Positions 22,691-33,900 of a DNA stretch of 64,000 nucleotides are shown piece by piece. The DNA comes from Eretmocerus hayati. Lineage: Eukaryota; Arthropoda; Insecta; Hymenoptera; Aphelinidae. The notes below the pieces were generated by a model that did not search any database, had not been told where the DNA came from, and saw only the letters and a program-made list of their open reading frames with translations. Every line of letters starts with the position of its first letter. The stretch's first letter is position 1. A program made the translations under genes and the position numbers. Location of the stretch: NCBI GenBank assembly GCA_029851415.1, contig CM056743.1, forward strand, positions 120,930,305 to 120,994,304, in the 5' to 3' direction.

Positions 22691-23700
22691 GAGATGCAGT
22701 GGGATGTCCAACGGAATAAGAGGAGGGAGTGATCAGAATTTGGTGATTATCGATTGAACGGTTGAGTATTCATGGTGAGGAGTGAGTGAAACTGTACGAA
22801 GGATTCGAATATTTTCTTATAAAGAAGCGTTTGAAAATTAGGTGGAGAGGGGGGGGGGGAATTGATTACCCAAATGAATCCGAAATGGTCTAAACCTCTC
22901 GTTCACTGACGTGGAATCCCTGAAAATTTCCAAATGATGAGCCAAAACGGTCGAAAGTTTTCAAACTCCATAGGAGAGAAAAATATTTAGATCAATCCTT
23001 CCAAAGTAGGGGGGGGGGGGCAAATGGAAATTCCGTATCGACCAATCACTTCAAAAATAATGATAAATGATAGAGATACATTTGCTAGATCTTCATTTGA
23101 GAAAATTTTTGATGATATCTTGTTAGAAAAGTAATATGAAAAATGAGATGTTGAATATATTGGATGAGTAGGATGAGAATCAAAATAGGGATGAAGCTTG
23201 AAATGCAGGGGAATGTTCAAAAGAATAAGAAGAAAAGGTGGATGAAATTTGGTGATTATTGACTGAATGATTGAGGATTTTCTGTAAAGGGTGTAATAAA
23301 ATTAAAAGGAGAAATTGCATTTTTTCTCATAAAAATTATTGAAGGTGACGAACTAATCGACGAAACGAGCTCCAAGTAGACTGGCCTCGCCGCTTCCTAA
23401 TCCTCAAGAGTCTCTCAAAATTTTGAGACGATCGGTGGAAACGCCAAAGAGTTTGCGAATGCGGTAGGAGAGATCAATAGAAAAATTCGATTTCTGCAAA
23501 ATAAGGGGGTAAATGGAAATTTCGTATCAACCAACCGCTTGAAAAAGGCATTGAATGATATGGAGAGAGACTCGAAATTTTCAAATAGAGGGAGGTTAAT
23601 GATATGATGTTTGGGACAATATTGCAAAAAAAGTATGTTGAATTTTGGATGGAATAAATTTCAAGGAAGTCCACCTAATTCATCAATAGGCATCAAATTT
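22505..23700 (+). repeat. ~500-bp tandem repeat, about 2.4 copies
   Basis: 'atggaaattccgtatc' or a close variant occurs at 22518, 23024 and 23513, each preceded by a G run. The segments that follow align: 'gatgatgataaccaatgatg', 'ttttgatgatat', 'aagatgttgaat', 'ggtgattat' and 'gattga'. The first unit overlaps repeat S copy 2, so S is part of this larger unit. No coding potential is seen. Confidence 0.6.
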
Positions 23701-23914
23701 GGAAGAGATAATCATGAGTCAATTACGAATAAACGCTCAGAAAGTTCGTAACCGCTTCGACCGATTTCTTTGCAATTTCTAGATATTGTTCAACCTCCTC
23801 CGGCGATGGGCCCAGGAATTTTTAATAGTTGTCTACCGATTCATTCTGGCCCTAGGCATTTTTTACCTTGAATTTCAATTTCAATTTTTTCTTCACTGCC
23901 TGAAATTTTTATTT

Positions 23915-24310
23915 AATTCCTCATTTATGACCACCTAGTTCGAGCTCTAGCTCAATAGAAGTCGATCCATCTCATTCTGCTTGTCAAGACTTACTGAATA
24001 ATAGTACTCCTACACAAACCACTCATCATGTACAACGCTCTTTGTGAATTATCCCAAAGTACATGTTGTTTGCGTCTGTATGTGCGTGTGTCTGTATTTT
24101 GTCTCCCCTTTGTACGCGAGTTCTCCTGAATTCCTGGAGCAATCTTCTTGAAACTCCGAGACTTTGTTCTCAGTCAGTCAGTGATGAGCCCAGTCTATTG
24201 ACAGATCCATACTCTCAATACTTCTTCTCCTACAGCAAATTGATCTACTACTAAATTTCAATACAATTTTCAGACTATGTTGGGCCAAACGTTTCAACAT
24301 GTAAGACTCT
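23915..24310 (-). repeat. Interspersed repeat R, copy 2 (inverted)
   Basis: Inverted relative to 4540-4925; see that entry for landmarks. The CA/TG-rich stretch lies at 24063-24110. Confidence 0.65.
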
Positions 24311-24439
24311 CGAAGTACATTTTTTATTATTAACGCATTTTCAACCTCTTCTCGAGGTTATTCTGCGGTACCCACAGTTCAAGGTGGGTTGCGGACCACC
24401 GAAACCACACCGAAAAGCACTCATGAAAATTCACATTGG

Positions 24440-24525
24440 TCCCGGCCGAGATTCGAGCCCCAGCTTTCTGCGTTGAAGGCAAGGACCTTGTACACGAGGC
24501 TGCGGTGGTTCGATGTAAATTGTCA
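24440..24525 (-). repeat. Possible tRNA-derived SINE head
   Basis: Read on the minus strand, the stretch has a B-box-like GGGCTCGAATCTC (about 24448-24460) and, some 40 bases upstream, an A-box-like GCCTCGTGTACAAGG (about 24486-24502). This is the spacing expected for an internal Pol III promoter. The cloverleaf is not intact. A short SINE or chance similarity remain open. Confidence 0.3.
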
Positions 24526-26100
24526 CTCATTGCTGTTCAAGTGATTCTCTATCATTCTAGAGAGATTGGTTGATACAGAATTTCGATTCGGGTCTCCATT
24601 TTTTGAAGAAAATTTTTTTCGTTTTGCTATCTATACCACTCAAAACCTCGTAACTACTTCGACTGATCTTTTTTCAGGCATTGTTCAACTCTCCCTGGCG
24701 ATGGGATCGGTCCTTCTTGGAGAACCTTTCAACATATTTCTACAATTTCTTCTGAAGGATCTTTCCCAATCAAATATCCCATGATTGATGACGGAATCTC
24801 CTATCCAGTAGATAGTATAAATTATGCAATCAAGAGGATTATATGTTTTGGGAGTAGCTATCATGTATATGGGGAATTCTGGAGCAAGCTGGACAAAATC
24901 GTCACCAGGGGGGTCGGGGAAGAATCTGAAAATATCTTTTTCTGTTTGTTTTATGTAAAAATAGTGCAGAAAAATTTTTTTTCGATTCTTTCGACCCTCC
25001 CTGTGGGCTCTGAGTCCCGTAAAAAGGCCATTCTAGGCCCTTTTTTGGCCTATTTTGGAAAAATCACAGCTCCAACGGAATTTAATATTTTTCAACGCAT
25101 CTGGGCGCATTCCCCTTGTAAATGCAAGTACTTTTGAGAAAAAAATTGCCCAAGGCCGATATGCGACCCTGGCTACCTCTGGGAGTTATTTACTGAGAGC
25201 AAATTTTAGCGATATTTACGTCATCTTGTGGACGACCTAGGTCTAGCTAGAAAGGTGATAATCTACTTTTGCCAGTGGTCATTTTGAAGGTCGTGAAAAA
25301 TCCTAAAATTTGACCATTGGTCAGAGTCGATTATTGTACTCTTTATAGGAGCTACAGCAATGGGAAAACGAGCATTAAAAAAAATCGTAACTTTGAGAGT
25401 AAAATAGTAAAAACGTCCACGATATTCATCCACCAAACTTCTCCAGTATGTTCTCTGAGGTATCTACTTATACCAAAAAATTTTTGGGGAGGTCATTTTT
25501 TTCTTTTTTTTTCAAAACGCATCTCAAAATGCCGTTTTTTGCAATTTCTCCAAATACGGCATCATTGGCCATGGCCGCATATGCTTCCATCCCACTCAAT
25601 TCGTACCAGAGTGCATGAAAGTACTCCCCCAAGTACCCCCAAACATGAATAAAAACTTGCGGGGTCGATTCTCGAGCCAGGGGCGGGTGTGGATTATATT
25701 TACCGAGTTAAAAATGGGCATCATTTTTGCCATCTGAGTGCAGGAGGCCGTGAGCATGGTTTTACTCATTCTAGCTCGCAAATGAAACATTGGGCTGGAA
25801 TGGAGATTCAAACATACTTTTCCGACTCAAAATGACCATCTAAACACATTTCTGGGGTCAGTTTTGCTCTAAATAGTCGTCCCTCTGCCCCTTAAGAACT
25901 TAGATTCTGTCGATGGGTTCTGACACTGTTGAGGTATTAGAAGACATTCTAAAGCTGAACCGACCTCGGAATTGTCGAGGAAAGTGTGTTCAGATGGTCA
26001 TTTTGAGTTGGAAAAGTATGTTTGAATCTCCATTCCAGCCCAATGTTTCATTTGCGAGCTAGAATGAGTAAAACCATGGTCACGGCCGCCTGCACTCATA

Positions 26101-27470
26101 TGAGTAATTCCGCGCGAAAGTGGACCACGAATTGCAGACATATCTCAGATTGTTTTTCCACTATTCTTAATCGATTCTATGGTCCAAAAAATGAACTTTT
26201 CACCCTCTATGGGATGAAAAAAAAATTTTTTGTTTCCGTGGGGAATATCTTTGTGATAGTGTTTTTAGGAAAAAATACCAATCTTTTTTCAGTAAAATGG
26301 GTGTAGTTCCGACTTGATGTAAGATACGACCACGCAAATAGTGGCATTCGAAAGGTCTTTCAAGAATCTATCAAAATATGTTTCGAAAATTTTTTTTTGA
26401 TGCTACGGACGCCCCCTATGAGCAAAAAGGTGAAAAACAGAAAAAATTCATTTCCTCAAAAACCTAATTTTCTAAAAATCTGGAAATCCATATTTCGATG
26501 TAAAATTGCGTGTTCCTCCAGAAAAAAGTGGTCCAGATCTGTGTTTTTGGGTTCTACGCTGTTTTTTTTTACGTTTTATCAATATTCTCAGCCTTTTCGG
26601 TTGGAAAATGGATTTTTCTGCGCATGCGCAGGAATTTAGACTGCTGAAACCAATTCCATTGGAAAGCCAAGGAAATTTCCTTCAGAATGACCATACTTGG
26701 TGAAGTCGTTTCGATGTACTGGGACCAAAGCTAGAAGGTTTAAAAAATGATGACACTTCTACTCGAGTCACGATAGTAATGGGAAATTCGTGCAAGATCT
26801 GCATTTACCCCTCTTGCGGATGCTTCATCATTAATGTGATGTAACTTTGGGCCAAGTAGATAAAATTGACTTCGCCAAGCAGTTATTTTGAAGGAAATTT
26901 CCTTGGCTTCTCAATGGAATTGGTTTCAGCAGTCTAAATTCCTGCGCATGCGCAGAAAAATTCATTTTTCAAACGAAAAGGCTGAGAATATTGATAAAAC
27001 GTAAAAAAAACAGCGTAGAACCCAAAAACACAGATCGGGACCACTTTTTTCTGGGAGAACACGCAATTTTACATCGAAATATGGATTCCCAGATTTTTAG
27101 AAAATTAGGTTTTTGAGGAAATGAATTTTTTCTGTTTTTCACCTTTTTGCTCATAGGGGGCGTCCGTAGCCTCAAAAAAAAATTTTCGAAACATATTTCG
27201 ATAGATTTTTGAAAGACCTTTCGAATGCCACTATTTGCGTGGTCGTATCTTACATCAAGTCGGAACTACACCCATTTTACTGAAAAAAGATTGGTATTTT
27301 TTCCTAAAAACACTATCACAAAGATATTCCCCATGGAAACAAAAAATTTTTTTTCACCTCATAGAGGGTGAAAAGTTCATTTTTTGGACCATAGAATCGA
27401 TTAGAAATGTCGGAAAAAGAGTTTGAAACATGTTTGCAATTCGTGGTCCGCTTTCGCGCGGAATTACTCA
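26101..27470. mobile_element. Palindromic MITE E, copy 1, TA-flanked
   Basis: Termini TGAGTAATTCCGCGCGAAAG and complement, 1,370 bp, with arms of about 680 bp meeting near 26780. It is flanked by TA on both sides (26099-26100, 27471-27472), as for Tc1/mariner-type insertion. The opposite arm of host element P at about 25725-25740 reads through as CTCAGATGGC, close to the expected empty site. It is nearly identical to 31348-32717. Confidence 0.85.
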
Positions 27471-28179
27471 TATGGCCAAAATAATGCCCATTTTTGACTC
27501 GGCAAATGTAACCCACCGCTCGCCCCTGGCTCGAGAATCGTCTCCGCAAGTTTTTATTCATGTTTGGGGGTACTTGGGGGAGTACTTCCGCATACTTTGG
27601 TGCGAATTAAGTAAGATGGAAGCATATGCGGCCATGGCCAATGATGACGTAATTGAGAAAATTGCAAAAAACGGCATTTTGGGATGCGTTTAAAATGAAA
27701 AAAAGAAAAAAATGACCTCCCCAAAAATTCTTTTGGTATAAAGAGACACCTCAAAGAACATACTGGAGAAGTTTGGTGGATAAATATCATGGACGCGGTT
27801 TCTAGTACTTTACTCTCAAAGTTTCGATTTTTTTTAAATGCTCGTTTCCCCACTGCTGTAGCTCCTATAAAAAGTACAATAATCGACTTTTACCAGAGGT
27901 CAAATTGTAGGGTTTTTCAAGATCTTCAAAATGACCACTGGCAAAAGTCGATTATCACCTTTCTAGTTGGACCTAGGTCGTCCACAAGATGACGTAAATA
28001 TCGCCAAAATTTGCTCTTAGTAAATAGTTCCCAGAGATGGCCAGGGTCACATATCGGCCTTGGCCAATTTTTCTCACAAGTACTTGCATTTACAAGGAAA
28101 ATGCGCCCAGGTACGTTGAAAGATATTAAATTCCGTTGGGGCTGTGATTTTTCCAAAATAGGCCAAAAAAGGGCCTAAA

Positions 28180-28318
28180 TAGTACATTATTGCCCTGGGC
28201 GCGAGGGAAATGAGTCCTCCTCGCCCGAAATGGGCCTGCAAGCACAGGGCAATAATGATTTTTCATCATGAGAACCCTAAACCCGCTTTTGAATGCGGCC
28301 TTTTTAGGTTAGAATGAT
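28180..28318. mobile_element. Small foldback insert in right arm of P
   Basis: It is absent from the left arm of P. It has an inner palindrome 'attattgccctg' / 'cagggcaataat' (28187 and 28240 region). Precise ends are uncertain by a few bases and the class is unknown. Confidence 0.5.
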
Positions 28319-28492
28319 GAAAATGGCCCTTTGGAGGGACTTAGGGCTCACGGGGGGGGGGGGCCGAAAAAATCGAAAAAAAATTTTCGCACTATTTTAA
28401 CATAGTATAAACAGAAAAAAAATGTTTTCAGATTTTTGTCCGACCCTCCTGGTGACGATTTTGTCCAGCTTGCTCCAGGATTCCCGATATTC

Positions 28493-29793
28493 ACACGGTG
28501 ATCCTGAGGCCAGAAAAAGATGGACAAAAATGACGAATAAAACTAAGCACGCTATCATTTTCCTCCCAATTTTCCACTGAAGAATTCATTTTCATCGAAA
28601 TCGGATCTGCTTCCGCCTCATAATGCGGCAGTGGATGGTGTTTTCGCATTTAAACCAATGTAATTTTAGCCTAAATCCAGCCTTTGAGGTCATCTCTTAC
28701 GGCAAAGCCTGTAACTCCGGCCCACTCACGCATTCTTCAACGTATCTTAACTCGTTTTGTAGATATGGACAAGGGCTTGAAAATAAGCTGAGGTACGTTG
28801 AATTCCAAATCACCAAAGCTGATGTATGCCATTTTTGAGGAGTATGAATTTTATTTTTCGAAAGCCTACTATCCTCTTTCTATGACAAATCGAGGCTTCT
28901 CCAGCCTCTTACTCCGGCACATCTTAGTATTTTCCAACGTATCCCAGCTCATTCCAAAACTAATGACAAAATCTTAACAATGAGTTGTGGTGCGTTAAGT
29001 TTGAATGAGTTGGGAGCAAAATTTTCTATGTGGATGGAGCATAATTGTCGTTTTCCAGAGACAGATTCAAGCCTTCTCGAGTTTGCAACTCCGTTGTAGG
29101 TTTCCGAGCTTAATTTTTCAATCATCTTGTCTTGTTTCCTAGTTGTTTGTGACTCAGTTGAAGGCGATTCAAACCGAACGAAAAAATATGGATATATATG
29201 CACTAGAATACCGAGCTCGAGGATATTTGATTTTGTCTCTGGAAAACGACAACTATGATCCATTCTCATGAAGAATTTTGCTCTTAACTCAATCAAACTC
29301 AACGCACCACAACTTTTTGTGAAGATTTTGTAATTAGTTTTGAAATAAGCTGAGGTTCGTTGGAAAATGGAGTTAGAGGCTCGAGAAGCCTCGAATTGTC
29401 ATAGGAAAAGGATTGCGTGCTTTTGGAAAATAAAATTCATACTTCTCGACAATGGCATATATTAGCTCTGGTGATCCGAAACCCACTGTACCTCGGCTTA
29501 TTGTCGAGCTCTTGTCCATATCTACAGAATGATTTAAGATACGTTGAAGAATGAGTGAGTGGTCCGGAGTTAGAGGCTTTGCCGTAAAAGATGACCCTCA
29601 AAGGCTGGATTTAGGCTGAAATTACATTGGTTTGAATGCGAAAACACCATCCACTGCCGCATTATGAGGCGGAAGCAGATCCGATTTCGATGAAAATGAA
29701 TTCTTCAGTAAAAAATTGCGAGGAAAATGATAGCGTGCTCAGTTTTTTTTCGTCATTTTTGTCCATCTTTTTCCGGCTTCAGGACCACCGTGT
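28493..29793. mobile_element. Large foldback element Q
   Basis: A 1.3-kb palindrome with termini ACACGGTGATCCTGAGGCC and complement of ACACGGTGGTCCTGAAGCC; arms are over 600 bp, centred near 29140. It begins within about 10 bp of the end of element P. Landmarks in both arms: 'gcggcagtggatggtgtttt' and 'cggatctgcttccgcctcat'. No clear target duplication is seen. No transposase. Confidence 0.8.
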
Positions 29794-30835
29794 TCAGATT
29801 CAAGTATTTTACTGATACATTTTTGATGACTTTTTGATTATTTCATGTTAAAATTTTATATAATATTCCGGAGAATTTTGTTCAGTTACGATTGTTGGTG
29901 AAAATGAAAAATTTTATGGGATGTGATTTGTTTAATTCTTCATAATAAAATAATTGGACAAAAAGAGTTCATTAATATCAACATTGTAAGTGAATGGGAG
30001 AAAAGAAAGCATTCTTGCAGAAATTATTGCAGAATGCAAATGTTCCTTTGCAGCGTATTTCCTTCAACACAAAATTGACTCATTCACGTCATTCAAGAAG
30101 TCGAAAAATCTTGGCGTTGGGGAAAATCTATTAGTAAGCAGTATTGAGCTAATCTTGAAACGGGTATTCGTCCTCAATCTAAGACCAATGTACTGATTCG
30201 AGGGAATTCAGCTACCCATATGCATAAAGAATGAATCAATCGGTGGAAGAGTATTTCTAGTTTCTTTCGAATCTCCCTTTAATGAGTATCTTTTACAACT
30301 GGCAGTTTATTTCTCATAGCTTTTGGTATAAAAATTGTGCAACCCTTATGATATTTCTCAAAAAACTCTTTGTATCTTCCTAAAATTGTATGGCACATCA
30401 TCTTGACTTTCTATTTATCTCAAATAAATAACACGTTGAAACTATTCGACATTCACATACAACACAATAAGAAGGCCTTTCTTATACCATTCAATTTTCT
30501 TAAATTTTAGATAACATCATGATACTCTTCATTCTTGAGATACATTTAAACATCATCACATATTACATTAATTACATGGTACATACCATAATCATAAAAA
30601 GTACATACAAGAATGAGTAATTGAAAAATAATTCCACATTCAAAATGGAATCCGACAAAAAATTTGGACTAAGTCCCATACACGCAACAAAAATTAGCTA
30701 AGATTCACCACAATATTCAACCATAAATCATCACAAGATACAAAAAACAAATCGGCTCTGAAGTAGATTTTTTTTTAATGTACAATCTTGGCATACTGAG
30801 ATTCAAGTTCCTGTGACTCATTCTCCTCCTCAGAC
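29794..30835. other. 3' flank of the vitellogenin receptor gene
   Basis: AT-rich sequence downstream of the receptor stop codon, expected to include the 3' UTR. A minus-strand AATAAA is at 30306-30311, about 525 bp after the stop, and is a candidate poly(A) signal. No gene is seen. Confidence 0.4.
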
Positions 30836-30937
30836 TCACTTGATCAGACGCGAATGGTATGCAGTGCTGGTCTCTTCAATTTCGCCGTCTGATGCCTCGG
30901 GCACCAATTCAACTCGTTTCCTCGAGTCATTCGTTAG
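30836..30937 (-). CDS. VgR: VgR exon 30: tail end and stop
   Basis: Acceptor CCTTTTCCAG, then [20 protein letters not shown] and 13 more codons to a TGA at 30836-30838. Acidic tail. It is in phase with the donor of exon 29. A donor-like GTGAGT overlaps the stop but need not be used. Confidence 0.7.
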   Translation of the reverse strand, partial: LTNDSRKRVELVPEASDGEIEETSTAYHSRLIK

Positions 30938-33900
30938 CTGGAAAAGGGCGCGTTCATCATAAGATAAAGAAATAATTTTTCCGGTAAATTTGGTTAGCGG
31001 TTGGTCTATTTCTGGGAAACCGTGACATAGTGACGATAAAGAGTGATTAATCATTCACTCATAGGATTTGAAACGATTTAAACTGTGGCAATCTCTAAAT
31101 GAACTTACTCTAGTATTCGCCATTTCCGTAATTGGATTGGCGTATTCGTGTTCTCCTGGCATCAAAATTGAGCTCGTACTCGTTGATGTATTGGTATTAT
31201 TCCTTCCGCCAAATGAAGGATTCTGGAAATGTATGCTGAAAAAAGGAGTTTTGATCGTTCAGCTGGGCGCACGGAATAAATTTTGTAAGGCATTGAATTT
31301 GGTATCCCTGTATCAAAAATTATCATGCAAGATTTCGAGATTCCATATGAGTAATTCCGCGCGAAAGCGGACCACGAATTGCAGACATATCTCAGATTGT
31401 TTTTCCACTATTCTTAATCGATTCTATGGTTCAAAAAATGAACTTTTCACCCTCTATGGGGTGAAAAAAAAATTTTTTGTTTCTGTGGGGAATATCTTTG
31501 TGATAGTGTTTTTAGGAAAAAATACCAATCTTTTTTCAGTAAAATGGGTGTAGTTCCGACTTGATGTAAGATACGACCACGCAAATAGTGGCATTCGAAA
31601 AGTCTTTCAAGAATCTATCAAAATATGTTTCGAAAATTTTTTTTTGATGCTACGGACGCCCCCTATGAGCAAAAAGGTGAAAAACAGAAAAAATTCATTT
31701 CCTCAAAAACCTAATTTTCTAAAAATCTGGAAATCCATATTCCGATGTAAAATTGCGTGTTCCTCCAGAAAAAAGTGGTCCCGATCTGTGTTTTTGGGTT
31801 CTACGCTGTTTTTTTTACGTTTTATCAATATTCTCAGCCTTTTCGGTTGGAAAATGGATTTTTCTGCGCATGCGCAGGAATTTAGACTGCTGAAACCAAT
31901 TCCATTGAAAAGCCAAGAAAATTTCCTTCAGAATGACCATACTTGGTGAAGTCGTTTCGATGTACTGGGACCAAAGCTAGAAGGTCTAAAAAATGATGAC
32001 ACTTCTACTCGAGTCACGATAGTAATGGGAAATTCGTGCAAGATCTGCATTTACCCCTCTTGAGGATGCTTCATCATTAATGTGATGTAACTTTGGGCCA
32101 AGTAGATAAAATTGACTTCGCCAAGCAGTCATTTTGAAGGAATTTTCCTTGGCTTCTCAATGGAATTGGTTTCAGCAGTCTAAATTCCTGCGCATGCGCA
32201 GAAAAATTCATTTTTCAACCGAAAAGGCTGAGAATATTGATAAAACGTAAAAAAAACAGCGTAGAACCCAAAAACACAGATCGGGACCACTTTTTTCTGG
32301 AAGAACACGCAATTTTACATCGAAATATGGATTCCCAGATTTTTAGAAAATTAGGTTTTTGAGGAAATGAATTTTTTCTGTTTTTCACCTTTTTGCTCAT
32401 AGGGGGCGTCCGTAGCCTCAAAAAAAATTTTTCGAAACATATTTCGATAGATTTTTGAAAGACCTTTCGAATGCCACTATTTGCGTGGTCGTATCTTACC
32501 TCAAGTCGGAACTACACCCATTTTACTGAAAAAAGATTGGTATTTTTTCCTAAAAACACTATCACAAAGATATTCCCCACGGAAACAAAAAATTTTTTTT
32601 TCACCTCATAGAGGGTGAAAAGTTCATTTTTTGGACCATAGAATCGATTAGAAATGTCGGAAAAAGAGTTTGAAACATGTTTGCAATTCGTGGTCCGCTT
32701 TCGCGCGGAATTACTCATATGTGAGTTGGTACACGAGAAAATTTTCCAAAATTTGATTTCTCGAGTCTTGCACTTTCTGTTCTTGAAATGTGCGAGCCAA
32801 AGAAATCCATAGCATCGATGTGGTCAAAGATTTTTTAATGCGTGATCTCTTGAGGAAAAGTAAAGAGGATGAAGCGAAGAAGGATAAAAAATCAGCCCTT
32901 CATGTAAAAAGAATATATAGTATTATACGCACCGATGGCGAAAAAGTCGCTTTACGCACGAGTGCGATGCTTTACGCACGGTTGAGTTGCTTTACGCCCG
33001 AGGAGCGTAGCGACGAGGGTGGAAAGCAATCTCAACCGTGCGGAAAGCATCACATGAGGGCGGAAAGTTCGCACGAGGGTGGAAAGCTTTCGCCAGAGTC
33101 GCGTATTGCATTTTTTATAATACTGACCGGAAAGTTGCTAACACGCAATTAACAAGCCCCAGATATTTGCGAGTAAGCAGCGTGCAAGGGCGTGATAGTT
33201 TGAGTGTAGTTAGAACATTTCACGGATATTAGTTTGCCTAAACTTGAGTCGATGGGAGCTGGGCTTATCTAAAGATCATTCTAATTTTACATGCGCTGAA
33301 ACTCATATCGTGGTTATCGATGTGCCAGCAGCGTTACAATGAGTGCACGAATCCTTCGTTTGATGTAATGTTTGGACCAGGAAAGTACTGTGTATCCCGA
33401 CAGCGGATCAGATCAGGTACTGCGTTCATACGAGTCGAGTATAATTAGTCGAGGGCGTGCGGGGGGGTGGAGCGGGGTCCAGGGGGCAAAGCCCCCGGCG
33501 GGGGGTGTGGGGGCGGAGCCCCCCCCCCCCACTTGACAGGAAATTCTGATACAAGTGCAATACATCTGATGGGAGCTTTAACCGGAGTTTGGGATCAACT
33601 TAGTTCTGTCAGAGATTTCTTCTAACAAGACGATCGATCTGTTGGCAATATTAGTAATCCTTAATGATCGATGCAGCCCTCCATTCACAAAAATCCAAGT
33701 GACGAAGCTAGAAAAATTCTCATTAGCTTTTAAGTGCATTCCACCGACGATAAAGAGAGAATTCCGAGGGTTACTTCTTCCAGAGATTGTATTGATACAG
33801 TATTGCAAAACTTGCGAAATGATACAGTATTGAAAACTGGGATTGGAATTGGAAATTATCATCCATCATTGAGAAACGTTCAAAATTCTCATTATATCAC

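Larger units (their letters stand above)
24868..28486. mobile_element. Large foldback element P, carrying nested insertions
   Basis: The left arm 24868-25856 is the reverse complement of a right arm split into 25978-26100 and 27471-28486; the loop is about 120 bp (25857-25977). Outer ends share 'ctggagcaagctggacaaaa' (left) and its complement (right). The right arm is interrupted by a 1,370-bp palindromic MITE (26101-27470) and by a ~140-bp insert (about 28180-28318). Without these the element would be about 2.1 kb. Short frames inside are mirrored in both arms and are not genes. Confidence 0.8.

Noticed and set aside
25317..25652. 111-codon ORF mirrored at 27554-27853
   Set aside because: Both are in opposite arms of foldback P, so the pair reflects palindromy, not coding.
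26397..26703. ORFs repeated in both arms of MITE E
   Set aside because: They recur because the element is palindromic and present twice; no known domain and no codon signal.
31068..31553. 161-codon plus-strand ORF
   Set aside because: It is the antisense shadow of VgR exon 29 running into MITE E copy 2; no family resemblance.
33578..33862. Possible VgR tail exon with SNPSF
   Set aside because: No aromatic residue two before NP and poor splice sites; the exon at 31109-31236 fits FxNPxF with proper sites and phase.
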